DNA of 64,000 bases, from positions 76,909,024-76,973,023 of the forward strand of contig CM055096.1 in assembly GCA_029204225.1 (NCBI GenBank), in the 5' to 3' direction. Shown here one piece after another: positions 1 to 9,748 of the stretch (positions within the stretch are counted from its first letter, which is position 1; the number at the start of each line of letters is the position of its first letter). The notes beneath the pieces are model-generated. The model saw only the letters and a list, made by a program, of their open reading frames with translations. It had not been told where the DNA came from and did not search any database. Source of the stretch: Diphasiastrum complanatum. Its lineage: Eukaryota; Streptophyta; Lycopodiopsida; Lycopodiales; Lycopodiaceae. The translations under genes were made by a program, and so were the position numbers.

Positions 1-393
1 GGACCCTTACTACAACCTTTTTGCGTTGCCGGCGCCTAAGGGTCCACGTCACCGACGTGTGGCTTGCCGCTATGCCAATTGGTCAGTTTGGCAACTACTA
101 TGCCTTGGGTTTCATGTGTGGCTCGTCTTTGCCTTTGGTTACCTTTTGGAGACGGATTCTGAGTTGGCTTTCGGGTTGGTTGGGATCCCAGTTTTCTTAA
201 GTCTGAATGGTTAAGCTTGTTACGTTTCTGAGTTGGCTTTTACGTAAGTGCATGATGGATGAATGTTAGACTTAAGCGCGTGTTGGGGAAACCGCTCAAG
301 TCTCAGCGCCCTTTGAGGCGCCGGCGCAACACAATCCTAAAGGAAAATTTTAAATTTGTGACCAAAAAAAACATTTTAATTTCTCTCATTCTC
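1..393. other. Upstream flank, no gene seen
   Basis: No convincing gene is visible. The first 330 bases are relatively GC-rich and contain GGCGCC-type dyads (near 28 and 315), resembling in composition the LTRs of the non-autonomous element at 31.9-36.9 kb. A distant LTR remnant is possible but not demonstrated. Confidence 0.3.
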
Positions 394-645
394 CTTTCAA
401 GTAGAAGGGTGATTTTATAGACTGCCTTTCAATTTTTGTTTTGCCTTTTATTGAAAATCAAGTAGGCCTTAGACATGCATTATGCCTTGCAAATGCCAAA
501 AGAGAGGGAAATCTTACTTTTATCGTTCACTTTCAAGCACAAGGGTAACTTTATAGAGTGCCTTTCAATTGGCACTTAAGGTTATTCCCCCCCTCTATGA
601 AAGTCAAATAGGCCTTGGCATTGCATTGCACCTGCAAATGCCAAA
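394..645 (+). repeat. Diverged tandem duplication upstream of the LTP gene
   Basis: Two related blocks, 394-499 and 530-645, offset by about 136 bases. Both open with CTTTCAAG followed by an AAGGGT block, then TTTATAGA and TGCCTTTCAAT, and both end with GCAAATGCCAAA. They lie about 420-670 bases before the lipid-transfer protein start codon, so they may be a duplicated regulatory block. That role is inference. Confidence 0.65.
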
Positions 646-893
646 GCCGTGTGAATGTACATGGGTGATGGCGTCTCATTAATAATCTTTTTGGTGTGCG
701 GGCCATGTGCCCACTCAAAACAAAGTTTAACTTTGTCACCTTCTTATTAGGATCCCGAATCCAGATCCGTGGCTTGAGCCTTGGCTTGGCTTGGCTCCGC
801 TACAAGGAACGAAGCTTCCCGCTGTTCTTGCTACGTTCGTTACGATGCTCTCAACATCCCTCGCAGGCCCAGGCCCCCTCTCTCTCTCTCCCC

Positions 894-907
894 TATATGT
901 ATATATA
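894..907 (+). promoter_or_regulatory. Possible TATA element of the LTP gene
   Basis: An AT stretch, TATATGTATATATA, lies about 160 bases before the start codon. It sits between a CT microsatellite (879-891) and CA/CT-rich sequence (to about 950). CT-rich tracts near plant promoters are common, but the transcription start cannot be fixed from sequence alone. Confidence 0.35.
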
Positions 908-1063
908 TGCATGTCCGCATCTCTCTCACCCACACTCACTCACTCACTGTATGTGCAGATCGCATACACAGAAGCTAGGCTGCCTTGCCGGATTGACGTT
1001 TAGAATTACCCATCCTTTCTCCTTCGACTCTTAGCGTTCGATCCCATCTCTCGCCTTCCTCAC

Positions 1064-1706
1064 ATGGCTAATCTCGTTCAGATGCGGGTGGCTATATGCG
1101 CCCTTCTTCTGGCTATGGTAATTGCTAATGCAGTGGCTCAAAATGTTCCTTGCTCTAGTATTCCTAACCCTGTGGACGTTACAGCTTTATCGCCTTGTCT
1201 TAAGTGGCTTCCAGCAAACTTCAACTCGACATCGCCGCTTCCTCCTCCATCAGACTCTTGCTGCAGTATTATTAGAACTTACGTTTCACAGGGTAAGTCT
1301 GATAACGTCTGCTGTGTATTGATATACGTTTCGGGCAAAGTGCACTTCTCTTTCCAACCAGCATTGGCGATTCCTAAGCATTGCGGTGCAGCTGTCCCGT
1401 CCAACTACAAATGCAATAGTAAGAATCATCAGTCTTTACAATCACAAGGTTGAGCAAGCTAGCTTACGTTGTCTGATAAGTGTTTCGTTGTGCGGTGAAG
1501 CTTTGCTCGTTATCATAATTCTCGCTTACTCGTATCCTTTTTCTCTGGTAAACGTGGTCAATGCAGGTTCTTGCGGCTCATGTTTCTTGTTAATACGTTG
1601 CTTGCGTTCTTCCTGTAAAGTTTACGTTAATCAGTGACGTCTTCTGTATCCCTCACTAACCTGTGGCTCTTCAACATTTTCAGATTTTCCTGTACCAGCA
1701 ATATGA
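1064..1706 (+). CDS. Secreted non-specific lipid-transfer protein (two exons)
   Basis: Predicted small secreted protein of the plant eight-cysteine-motif family, which binds lipids in a hydrophobic cavity in the cell wall or cuticle. Exon 1 is 1064-1418 and exon 2 is 1684-1706, giving 125 residues. Residues 1-25 form a signal peptide (hydrophobic core about 9-24, cleavage probably after Ala25). The mature part has exactly eight cysteines: 30, 45, 66-67, 83-84, 107 and 117. The order fits the family, but the usual C-X-C pair is here two adjacent cysteines (83-84), which is odd. Splicing at GTAAGA (1419) and TTTTCAG (1683) replaces the read-through tail with NNFPVPAI and a stop. Nothing suggests a GPI signal. 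Start chosen because it directly precedes the signal peptide. Specific lipid and subfamily are not determined. Confidence 0.87.
1419..1683 (+). other. Intron of the LTP gene (265 bp)
   Basis: Starts GTAAGAATC and ends ACATTTTCAG. A CACTAAC branch-point-like word lies at 1654-1660, 23 bases before the acceptor. The intron interrupts an Asn codon (phase 1). An intron a few codons before the stop is a known feature of many plant lipid-transfer protein genes. Confidence 0.8.
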
Positions 1707-2339
1707 GGAATGCAGGAGATCTCGAGTTATTTGTAACCTGACATTTGACGTCCACTACATCATTGCTCTTTTTAAGCTATCTTAGCATGTAATGAACTTT
1801 GACAGTGCCTAGTAAAGACTGCACTTGTTCGTTTGTATTGCAATCCGTATTTTAGGAAAGTAATATTATCCACTACGTCGTTTGTTTCTCAGAGAATAGA
1901 GTGTATTTCATCGCTTATCATTCTGCACTTAAGCTTATGGATATTTTATTTCTTATCAACCAACCATTGATGCTGCCATCTTGAAGGTTGAAAGTTTAGA
2001 AAAATATTTCTGATCCAAGTAATGTATCGCATGGATTACTTTTTAACGGATAGCTGGACTATTCGAAATAATGGACGACTAAAGGTCCGCTAACTGTAGA
2101 TATGGTAGCTAGAACTCGTTGCCATCCAAAAATGGGCGCTGACTTGTACATGAAACTTCAGCCCATTCTCATCATTTTGTTTTGTGTCATATTAACACGT
2201 TGCGATGTAATAAAAAAGCAGAGAGTATAATGTGTTTTGACATTAAAAACTTGCATAAGATATGGACTGCAACTACATAAACACATGCATGGAAGATACC
2301 AGAAGTACTCTTTAGAACCAATAACTTCCTGTCGTCACA
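1707..2339. other. 3' flank of the LTP gene
   Basis: AT-rich, no further gene seen. An AATGAA near 1791 might serve as a polyadenylation signal, but nothing decides it. Confidence 0.35.
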
Positions 2340-3200
2340 TATCCTTTATATACAAGCTTATCAAAGAGTTTTGTAAAACAGGATCACGAGCAGGAATATG
2401 ACAGGTTTTAACTGACTCAAATGATCTTGTGAATCGACTTTCAACTAACCTATCCATTTTACCTTTCATATCACATTCGATGTTTATTTTAAACTATAGC
2501 TTTAGTTAAAATCTTTCCCAACATTTATTCTATTCCTTCTTAACCCATATGATCTCTAAGATTTACGAATCTGTCTTTTGGAAGAGAATTTGTCATGATG
2601 TGGGCAACAATATGCTATTGCAATCAATACCCCTTGTACTAAATCTGTAATGAAATGGGTATTGCAAATCTAAATGCTTGCAACACTTATGAAACCACCA
2701 TTTTTACAAAGGAAAATATAGCCCTCGTGTCCTCATTGCATCTATGATAGAGAAGGTTTCTATTCGCTCATACTGAGATCAAAATGCCTACCTTGATTCA
2801 TAAATCACTCACTTGAGCCTATAAACAAGACTTATTCTATCCCCGGAACCCTTCTTGTTGGTCCATGTATACTTCTTGTAGATGATCTGTATTCAAAGAG
2901 GCCTTTTTTACATTCCTTTCAAATATCTTCAGATCATACATTATAGCCCATGCCAATAAATCTCTTGTTGATGTGATTTTTGCCACTAGAGCAAGCACGT
3001 CTTCTATTCCTTGCTTTATGCATGTGAACATGCTTCGGCCACTAATCTGGCCACTAATCTAGCCCTGTATCTTCCCATTTGCACCATATCTAATCTAATA
3101 TAGGATCCTACTACTTTATTACCAAGAGGAAGTTTAATAAGTTCCCAAGAATTATTTTTTCCACTCGATTCTAACTCTTTGATCATTGCCCTCTATTAGA
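2340..3200 (-). pseudogene. Decayed Ty1/copia reverse transcriptase
   Basis: Minus-strand remnant of a copia polymerase. Reading from right to left, 3200-3030 still shows the start of the RT domain: an AMIKELESS block, NNSWELIKLP, then RYRARLVAR. A KKASLNTDHLQEVYM block (2940-2870) matches the family's TAFLNGDLEEEVYM region around the first catalytic Asp, with the motif degraded. An LYGLKQ trace follows near 2835. Beyond that the frame dissolves into stops and shifts down to about 2340. No LTRs or integrase were recognised around it. Old and non-functional. Confidence 0.7.
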
Positions 3201-3648
3201 TATCTTGTTGTGGGCTTTGAAGTCTATTATTACTTCTAGATTCTCTCAACTTTTCACTTGCAATCAAATCAATACATGTGAGCTTCATTGGATACTTCTC
3301 ATCATGTTTGATTCTCTCAATCCTAGTTACTACTCTATTACTCGGTATTCCATAGATGCACCCACCTCTTCTGTAGAAGAAACATTAAGAACAAAGCGTA
3401 GGAAGGCTTCATTGGAAGTAGACGAGGAATATGTCTATGATACATATACATTCATTACCAAAGAGTAGTATACTCAGTTGGATAAATTATGGGCCAATTA
3501 GGGGTATGAATGCTAATTTGATCCATTGGTACACCCAAATCTTTCCATTTATTACGTCACAGAATCGGGACGTAATAGGGATCCACCTTGAGCGGGTGAG
3601 GGCTCGCGACATAGCTCCTGATTGAGTTTGGAGCTTTTTCAAATCCTA
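3201..3648. other. Unassigned, probably copia linker
   Basis: No gene recognised. Its position upstream of the RT remnant suggests decayed sequence between integrase and RT. The open frame at 3205-3468 on the plus strand matches nothing I know. Confidence 0.3.
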
Positions 3649-4737
3649 TCATGTGCCAATGTGGTTGCTCACCCAAAATTCGGGTCGCTTATCCAATTCT
3701 TTTCCCTCTTCAATCTCTGAGGTCTTGAATTTTATCACCCAACCACCCCTTGAGGACTCATGTGGATGTTGATGTAAAAATGTCTGGATCTGGTCCTTGA
3801 TGGTGATTGGTTTCTGGAATAAAGGCCTGGTCATTGATGTAGATAGACCTGCTTCCGTGGCCTGAGTTTCTGTGACTTCTTCCACATCTATCCCTTGATC
3901 CAATCCTGTATCCATCGGACCTTGATCATGTTGGGATGGCGAGAACGGAGGCATCATTGGTACTTGAATATGGGGGTTTTCATCTAGGATCTGAGCGGCT
4001 ACTTCTTCGTATTCTTTGATTATTCTCTTTGCCTTTGCCAACTCAGTCGATGTTGTGCGTTTGAATTTATCAAATCGGCCCTAGAATTCGGCCAATGAGA
4101 TATGTTAAGTCTCAAATTTTTTGAACAAGTAACCAATCTCCTCTGGTTAGACATGATGATCTGGCACTTGCAATTGTAGGTAGGTGACTCTCTCAAGGGT
4201 GGTTGCATCCAATTCACCTTGGAGCCTTTCTCGATCAAGAGTTGCCATATCTAGTTGCCCCTGACGCAGCAATACTTGTTGTTTAGCATCTTGAACGGCT
4301 ATGTCCACTTGATCCTACGTAGTTGTCAAAGTGTTTTGGAGTGTAGCCACATAGCCTTCCAAAGTTTCAGCTAACTGCTTGGCCTTTTTTATTTCCGCAT
4401 CTAACTTTCCTTCATTCTATTTGGCGATCTTCAACTCTCAATTCAGTTGGATGACTTTTTGGCTAATGAGAGTGTTTTCATATCCCAATTCGGAGATGCA
4501 CTTCTCTATTGCGGTCTTCTCATCAATTATGATCTGGATCACTTGAGCAAGGTTAGAAACTAAACCAAGTGTGTCACCAGAATCCACAGGTGTAGTATTA
4601 GTATCAGGAGCAGGAACAGCAGATCTAGGAGCTTGTCGAGGTTGACGTTGACTTCTTGCCTATGGATTTTCCTCCTCGAAGATATCCTCTCCTTCAAATC
4701 CTTCCGGCACTGTGTACTGATTCTCTTTATCATTCTG
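3649..4737 (-). pseudogene. Decayed ORF of unknown family, coiled-coil rich
   Basis: A single minus-strand frame runs from 4737 to a stop at 3649: 363 codons with seven in-frame stops and no frameshift that I can find. The N-terminal third is Glu/Gln/Arg/Pro-rich. The middle (about 4570-4000) is Lys/Glu/Gln/Leu-rich and likely coiled coil (segments such as KKAKQLAETLEGYVATLQNT). The C-terminal part has an acidic Thr/Glu stretch and ends EFWVSNHIGT. I do not recognise the family. It could be a transposon gag-like protein or a copied host gene. Most stops can be derived from CAG, CGA or CAA by one C-to-T change. The open frame at 4020-4238 is a shadow of it. Confidence 0.55.
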
Positions 4738-5139
4738 TTAATTTCTCAAATCTATTATAGTTTGGCACCTTGTTACTTGGTGGTTTCAGTTTCTACCTAT
4801 TACCAGGCTTTGGGTTTCAAGTGAGTTACTTCATCCAACTTTTATCCAGACTTGTAGATTTTTTCGTGTTTTTACACAATCTGCATAACTACTCGGAAAC
4901 GGCTCATAGTGTCGGCATTTTTGGGACTCTCATCTTTCAAGATTTTCTCACTTTGGTTTTTTGCAAAATGCCAGATGTCTCAAATGTTAAGGAAATGAGG
5001 TTGGCGAAGACCTTTGCAGTTTTTGCATTTTTCACATAATAGTTTACGTTCATTCTTACAGAGTAATAGTTTATGTTTAAATTTGCAGACAGACTGTTTA
5101 CACCAAAGCCACCAACTTGCATGAATTCATCAAGAAGTA
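4738..5139. other. Unassigned
   Basis: No recognisable gene or repeat. The short frames in both strands lack family features. Confidence 0.3.
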
Positions 5140-5842
5140 ATTTCTGAGAAGTCTTAATTGGATTAATGCCAACACATCACAACCAACTAGATGATGCTTT
5201 TGATGACCTAATTGCTTAGTATAAATAGTTGTTCATATTCCTACATCAAATGCATTGAAGCTTGAAGATCAATCATCAAGTATTGAATAGTTAGCATTCT
5301 CTCTCAAGCCTCTCTCTCAAGTCTACGAGCTTGAACACTCCTGAGCACTCTAGATCACTTCTTAGAGTTGTTTAGAGATTGTTATTGTGCTTACTGCTTA
5401 TCAGCATTGTGCTTAATTCAGACTTTTTTTTTAGCTGTTCAGAGATAGCTTAGAGTACGCGACTTTGATCCGCAACTTGTAGTACTCATTTACATCTGCT
5501 TTGTTTTCATACTGAATCAATACTATCTTCTTATTGCATTCAGATTCCTCTCAGAATGTATGCGTTTCTGTAGTTCTTCGTGACAATTTATTTTTTTGAT
5601 AATTCGATGCTTAATGTTTGGCTACGTAATCACTATAGTACTAATGATTTCAAAGTTAGTTACTATAAGACCGAACGTGATTTCTATTACTATTGTTTTG
5701 TTCAAAATTGATAGGCGTAGTCATGCGTAAAGAAAGATGAAGATAGTTTATTCCACTGTGCACGATAAGTTTTCTTTCTTGTCGTTCGAATTCTATTTAT
5801 TTGAATCTATTTGGCCTATCTTTCATACACCACTTTCCAGCA
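5140..5842 (+). repeat. Probable 5' LTR of element I
   Basis: The right end is set by CA (5841-5842) just before the primer-binding-like word. A TATAAATAG box lies near 5220, with CTCTCTCAAG-rich sequence downstream, as in copia R/U5 regions. The left end is uncertain. Confidence 0.5.
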
Positions 5843-5855
5843 TGTTATTAGAGCG
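5843..5855 (+). other. Degenerate primer binding site (iMet tRNA type)
   Basis: TGTTATTAGAGCG matches the TGGTATCAGAGC-type site of plant copia elements at most positions and directly follows the LTR end. Confidence 0.6.
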
Positions 5856-6020
5856 TTGATTCTTCAAGGCCTAATACTATTCTATTAGAGTGCAAGCTCT
5901 TATACTTGATATCTTTTGCGATATCAAATTATTCTTCAGTTCGAATCAATTTGTTTCGGTAGCAGAGAATTGATTTCCACTGCATGGTATCTCTCTTAAC
6001 GTCGACAGTCTAAAGTTCTA

Positions 6021-6294
6021 GATGGATTCTCAAAGTAAAGTTGGTCTTATCGCAGACAAGCTGAATGGATCTAATTATCATTTATGAAAATTTAAGATGA
6101 AGACCTTGCTAATCACTAATGAGTTGTGGAATGTTGTTATAAGTATCGAAGTAAATCCTGAAGATGACACAAACAACTCAAAGTGGAAATCGAAGGATGG
6201 TAAAGCTTTTGCGCTTATTATCCTCAATATATCAGATACTCAGATTGGCCACATAGCTAAAGCCAAAACTTCAAAAGAAGTTTGTGAAGAAGAA
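6021..6294 (+). pseudogene. copia gag, N-terminal part (element I)
   Basis: Starts MDSQSKVGL and contains DKLNGSNYHL, ELWNVV and DGKAFALIILNISDTQ, the conserved N-terminal signature of plant copia gag (DUF4219/UBN2 type). An in-frame TGA replaces the conserved Trp before KFKMK. The frame runs into the inserted LTR-like element at 6295. Gag would form the virus-like particle. Confidence 0.78.
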
Positions 6295-7212
6295 TGAGTC
6301 ACGGTCACGAAAGCAAAACAATGACGATTCAATGCGATTCAAATGGAGTTCAGATGCGATCGCTGCTCACTACCAGCTGAATCACTCCTACGGTCCTCCA
6401 GAATGTAGTCAGGCACTGCTGATCTACGTTTATAAATTAATGTAGCATTCAACAAAGATTCAACCAATGTGCGGAATTAAATGAATGAGAGAATCAGACA
6501 CACAAATAACAGCACACATTTTTATTCAAGGTCATACATCATAAAAAGTGACATGTGCGCAATGGCTACAAGATCATCTATTGATTCTTCTCTGATTCTT
6601 CAAGCACTACATGCAGATCCACGCAGTGCGTTGGCGTGGGAGAAATACAGTTCTCTCACCAGCAATGTCTCGCTTACTAGCGGACTTGTGGATCTCTATG
6701 GATCCTAATCACAGAACTCGTCTAGCACACAGGCGGACTTCTGTTCTGTATTTTTTGTCTTGATTGCTTGCTAGCATCAGACCACTTCATACATCACTGT
6801 ATGTGCCTATCTATCAAGTATCATCTAGTAAGTATATAGTCGCTATGTGTAACCTTTTATATTAGAGTAATTAAATCTACAACTGAGCAGAGAATTACAA
6901 GAGTGGCGGATTAGCCACAACCTAGAGTGTATCTGCTGATGTCATGCGATCAGATCAGACATCTGTATTTCTGGCTACTTGTATGACCTTGCTGGTCCTT
7001 CATGGAGCATGAGGGCAGAAAAGGTCTCGCGACATTTTTCGTGTCACGTCATTGGTTTCATCTCCGTCGTCTGACTTTCTCGTGATAGACGGCAAAAGAT
7101 TCTCGTTCGTGAATCTTTCATGTTCGTGTCTTCTTATTAGGTGTTCGCGAATCTTTCGTGCTTCGTGTCTCTTGACTTTCATGTTCGCGAACATTTTCGT
7201 CAGTTTGAGACA
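6295..7212 (-). mobile_element. Solo-LTR-like insertion splitting gag
   Basis: 918 bp between the two halves of one gag. On the minus strand it begins TGTCTCAAACTGACG and ends with CA, as an LTR should, with an AATATAAAAGG TATA box (about 6865) and GAATAAAA (about 6515) polyadenylation-like signal. Its CGAA/CACGAA-rich start recalls the LTR of element C (38.65 kb), so a related family is plausible. No 5-bp target duplication is evident (AAGAA left, TGCTG right). Confidence 0.6.
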
Positions 7213-7750
7213 TGCTGAGCTCACTATATGATGTGAGAGATGTAACTACCAAGTTACATCTTCAAAGAAAATTCTTCACTCAAGATGTCGAACAATGATT
7301 CTCTTCAGAATCATATTAGCCAGTTTAAGAATCTCTTGCAACAGATGGCCACTGTCGAATCAGTCATAGACGATCAAGATACAATTATGACATTGCTTTC
7401 AAGCATGCCCTCTACATATGAGAATTGGGTGATGATCATCACGACACACTCAGATTTAACTCTTACCAGAGTTATCACTATGTTGCTGCAAGAAGATAAT
7501 CGAAGAAGTCAAGACACTTTGTCTACCTCTTCATCTCATGCTCTATATGTCCACAAGGGCTCGAAATGACAAAAGCCGAAAAGCTCCAAGCAGTCTGCAT
7601 CGAATCAGAAACAAACTCAAATTCAAGAGCAATCATCGAATCCAAATTTATCGAAGAAGAAGATGTTTTGTAGGTATTGCAAGCACAATAACCATGAGAT
7701 CCAAGATTGCCGAATTCTCAAAGCAAGTAATGTAGCCAAGCAACCTGATT
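7213..7750 (+). pseudogene. copia gag, C-terminal part with zinc knuckle (element I)
   Basis: Resumes gag with LYDVRDVTTKLHLQRKFF, then LLQQMATVESVIDDQDTIMTLLSSMP, typical of UBN2. A CX2CX4HX4C zinc knuckle (CRYCKHNNHEIQDC) lies at about 7671-7713, in a different frame from the upstream part because of a break near 7565. The knuckle would bind element RNA. Non-functional. Confidence 0.75.
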
Positions 7751-8214
7751 AACAAGCAAATACAGTTACAACATCTCCTGAAGTCGAAATGGACAAAGGC
7801 ACTTTTATGGTCAAAGACAAAAACGTGAACTCAGATGATTCGTGGTTTCTAGATTCTAGAGCTACTCAACATATGACCAATCATCGTGAGATTTTCCATT
7901 CCTATACGCCTTATAGCACAAAGAAGTATGTTCATCTTGGTGACGATAGCACTCACACTATCGAAGTTGAAGGTACTGTAAGATTAAGATTCCAGCATAA
8001 TCAATTCCAACTACTATCAAAAGTCTTGTATGTTTCTAAACTCTCTACAAATCTGTTATCAGTAAGTAGGATTACAAATTTAGGTCATAAGGTGGAGTTT
8101 GAGTCTGATCAATGCAAAATTATCGATAGAGTAATAAAATCCTTGCACTCGGCAAGAGGCATGGATACTCATATAGATTGGCACACTGTTATTTTGATTC
8201 TAGTCAAGCTTTGA
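7751..8214 (+). pseudogene. copia aspartic protease region (element I)
   Basis: The frame at 7789-8214 contains WFLDSRATQHMT, the copia protease active site, and LLSKVLYVSKLSTNLLSVSRI, the usual flap and C-terminal region. The active-site Gly is Arg here (DSR instead of DSG), which should kill the protease. It ends by frameshift at about 8180. Confidence 0.75.
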
Positions 8215-9060
8215 AAACCTTTGTTCTTGTCAATAAAGCATTACTATGGCATCATCGCTTAGGACACTTGAATTATGCAACTGTATCGAACATGTCAAGA
8301 TCCCTAGCACTTGGTCTCGATTATCCTTTTGGCAAAGTGGATCTCCCTGTCTGCCATAGCTGCATCCTTGGAGAGCAGACTAGGATTCCTTTTAGATCGA
8401 GTCATAGGCATGCAGCAAAAGGTCTGTTAGATGTTGTTCATTCAAATATATGTGAACCTATGCAAATTCCTTCATTGCTAGATGCAAAGTATTTTATTAC
8501 TTTTATTGAAGAATTTTCCAAAAGAACAGCTATTTACTTCATTAAATAGAAATCATAAGCTTTCATCAAGTTCAGACAATTCAAAGAGCATGCAGAAAAT
8601 CAAACTGGTAAACGAATCAAAGCACTGAGGTCCGACAATGGGGGATAATACAACTCCACCGAATTCAAGGAGTAATGCCTTAACAACGGCAATGAGCAAC
8701 AATACATTACCTCCTATTCGCCTCAGTCAAATGGTCTTGCCATGAGAAAGAACAGAACCCTAGTCGAATCGGCAAAGTGCATGTTATCACATGCAATACT
8801 TCTGAAGTTCTTCTAGACTGAAGCTGTTTCAACAGCAAACTATATTCAGAACAGATGTCCTACTAAAGGTCTCTCAGACAAAACAACATTCGAAGTTTGG
8901 ACAAGTACCAAACCTTCTTTATCGAACTTAAAAGTTTTTGGATGTACTGCTTATGCATAGATTCCTCATGATCTCGGAAAGCTCGACTTCCAGAGTATCA
9001 AATGTGTTTTCATCAGCTACACTACTTCAGATCAAGCCTACTATGAAAAAAGTGGATCTT
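8178..9060 (+). pseudogene. copia GAG-pre-integrase and integrase core (element I)
   Basis: Contains LLWHHRLGHLNY and CHSCILGEQ (zinc-binding HHCC region), HSNICEP (degraded HSDVCGP, first catalytic Asp lost), RSDNGG followed by a stop (second Asp), and SNGLAMRKNRTL, where the catalytic Glu is Met. VFGCTAYA marks the end of the core. Several stops follow 8549. Integration activity must be lost. Similarity fades at about 9060, before any RT. Confidence 0.75.
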
Positions 9061-9419
9061 GAATGAATCCAAACTCCCAAAATACTTGGCTAAGTCTTTG
9101 CACAACAAGCTACAAAAACTAGAAATGGCAAAGCATCCTAATATTACCTTTGATACACATGAACTTGACAAAGCATTCAAGAGACAAAAGAATCTAAAAA
9201 AAGGTACTTATGATAGCCAAAAATAATAGCAAACAGGATGCCCAATAGCAGCCTACCACTTTTGGAAACCTCTTAAGATCCTACACAAGATCTTGAAGAC
9301 AATACACCAATCAATGTTCACAATGGAGGAAGAAACTATGACAATTGTGAAGGATTTCAGATCATTCAAGATCCAATCCATGTCCCTGATCTTTGGTTAC
9401 AAAAGATGAACAAACCAAC
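9061..9419. other. Unassigned, probably decayed copia linker
   Basis: Stop-rich, Asn/Gln/Asp-rich in the plus frame, as expected between integrase and RT. Nothing firm. Confidence 0.3.
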
Positions 9420-9620
9420 AATCTTGTCAATGTAGAGCCCTTTTGGCCCTCTTATTATACCTCACTTGATCTTGAGGTGATTGAGGCCTCTACACCAGCA
9501 ACAATCTCCATCAACTCATTCATCTCCAATAAGAATTCCATCCTCACTTTCCAAGTAAAATAGTTGATTGAGGTAAGCCTATCATTGCTCTCCAACATAA
9601 AGCCTCCACTTGTAGCCATG
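9420..9620 (-). pseudogene. Fragment of another copia gag
   Basis: A minus-strand frame starting at 9620 reads MATSGGFMLESNDRL, then SINYFTWKVRMEFLLEMNEL and IVAGVEA: the start of a copia gag of another family. Two adjacent stops end it at about 9440. The sequence to the right (9621-9748) would be its leader. The open frame at 9582-9998 is a shadow. Confidence 0.6.
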
Positions 9621-9748
9621 TTGAAGTGACTTGTTCGGGCAATTTTTGACTAGGGATTGGTCTAGCCAAAACGCCTTAGCCAGGGAAGGACCCACACTGT
9701 CCTTACGTGAGTGATCAGAGTCTGACCATTTCCAATCTTGGGGGCCCC

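Larger units (their letters stand above)
5140..9060 (+). mobile_element. Ty1/copia element I, 3' truncated and interrupted
   Basis: Plus-strand copia: a probable 5' LTR, a degenerate primer binding site, gag, protease and integrase, then loss of similarity before RT. The gag is split by a 918-bp LTR-like insertion (6295-7212). No 3' LTR is seen. Its gag resembles that of element E at 27.6-27.9 kb (shared MDS start, DKLNG.NYHL, DGKAF). Numerous stops and shifts make it inactive. Confidence 0.75.

Noticed and set aside
26..214. 62-codon frame at the left edge with a hydrophobic segment
   Set aside because: Short, without family features, and next to LTR-like GC-rich sequence. Not enough to call a gene.
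1033..1046. GCGTTCGATCCCAT resembling a tRNA T-arm
   Set aside because: No matching acceptor, D or anticodon arms nearby. It is the leader of the lipid-transfer protein gene.
7000..7224. 74-codon minus-strand frame rich in Arg, His and Glu
   Set aside because: It lies in the first part of the solo-LTR-like insertion, where CGAA/CACGAA words give an Arg-rich translation.
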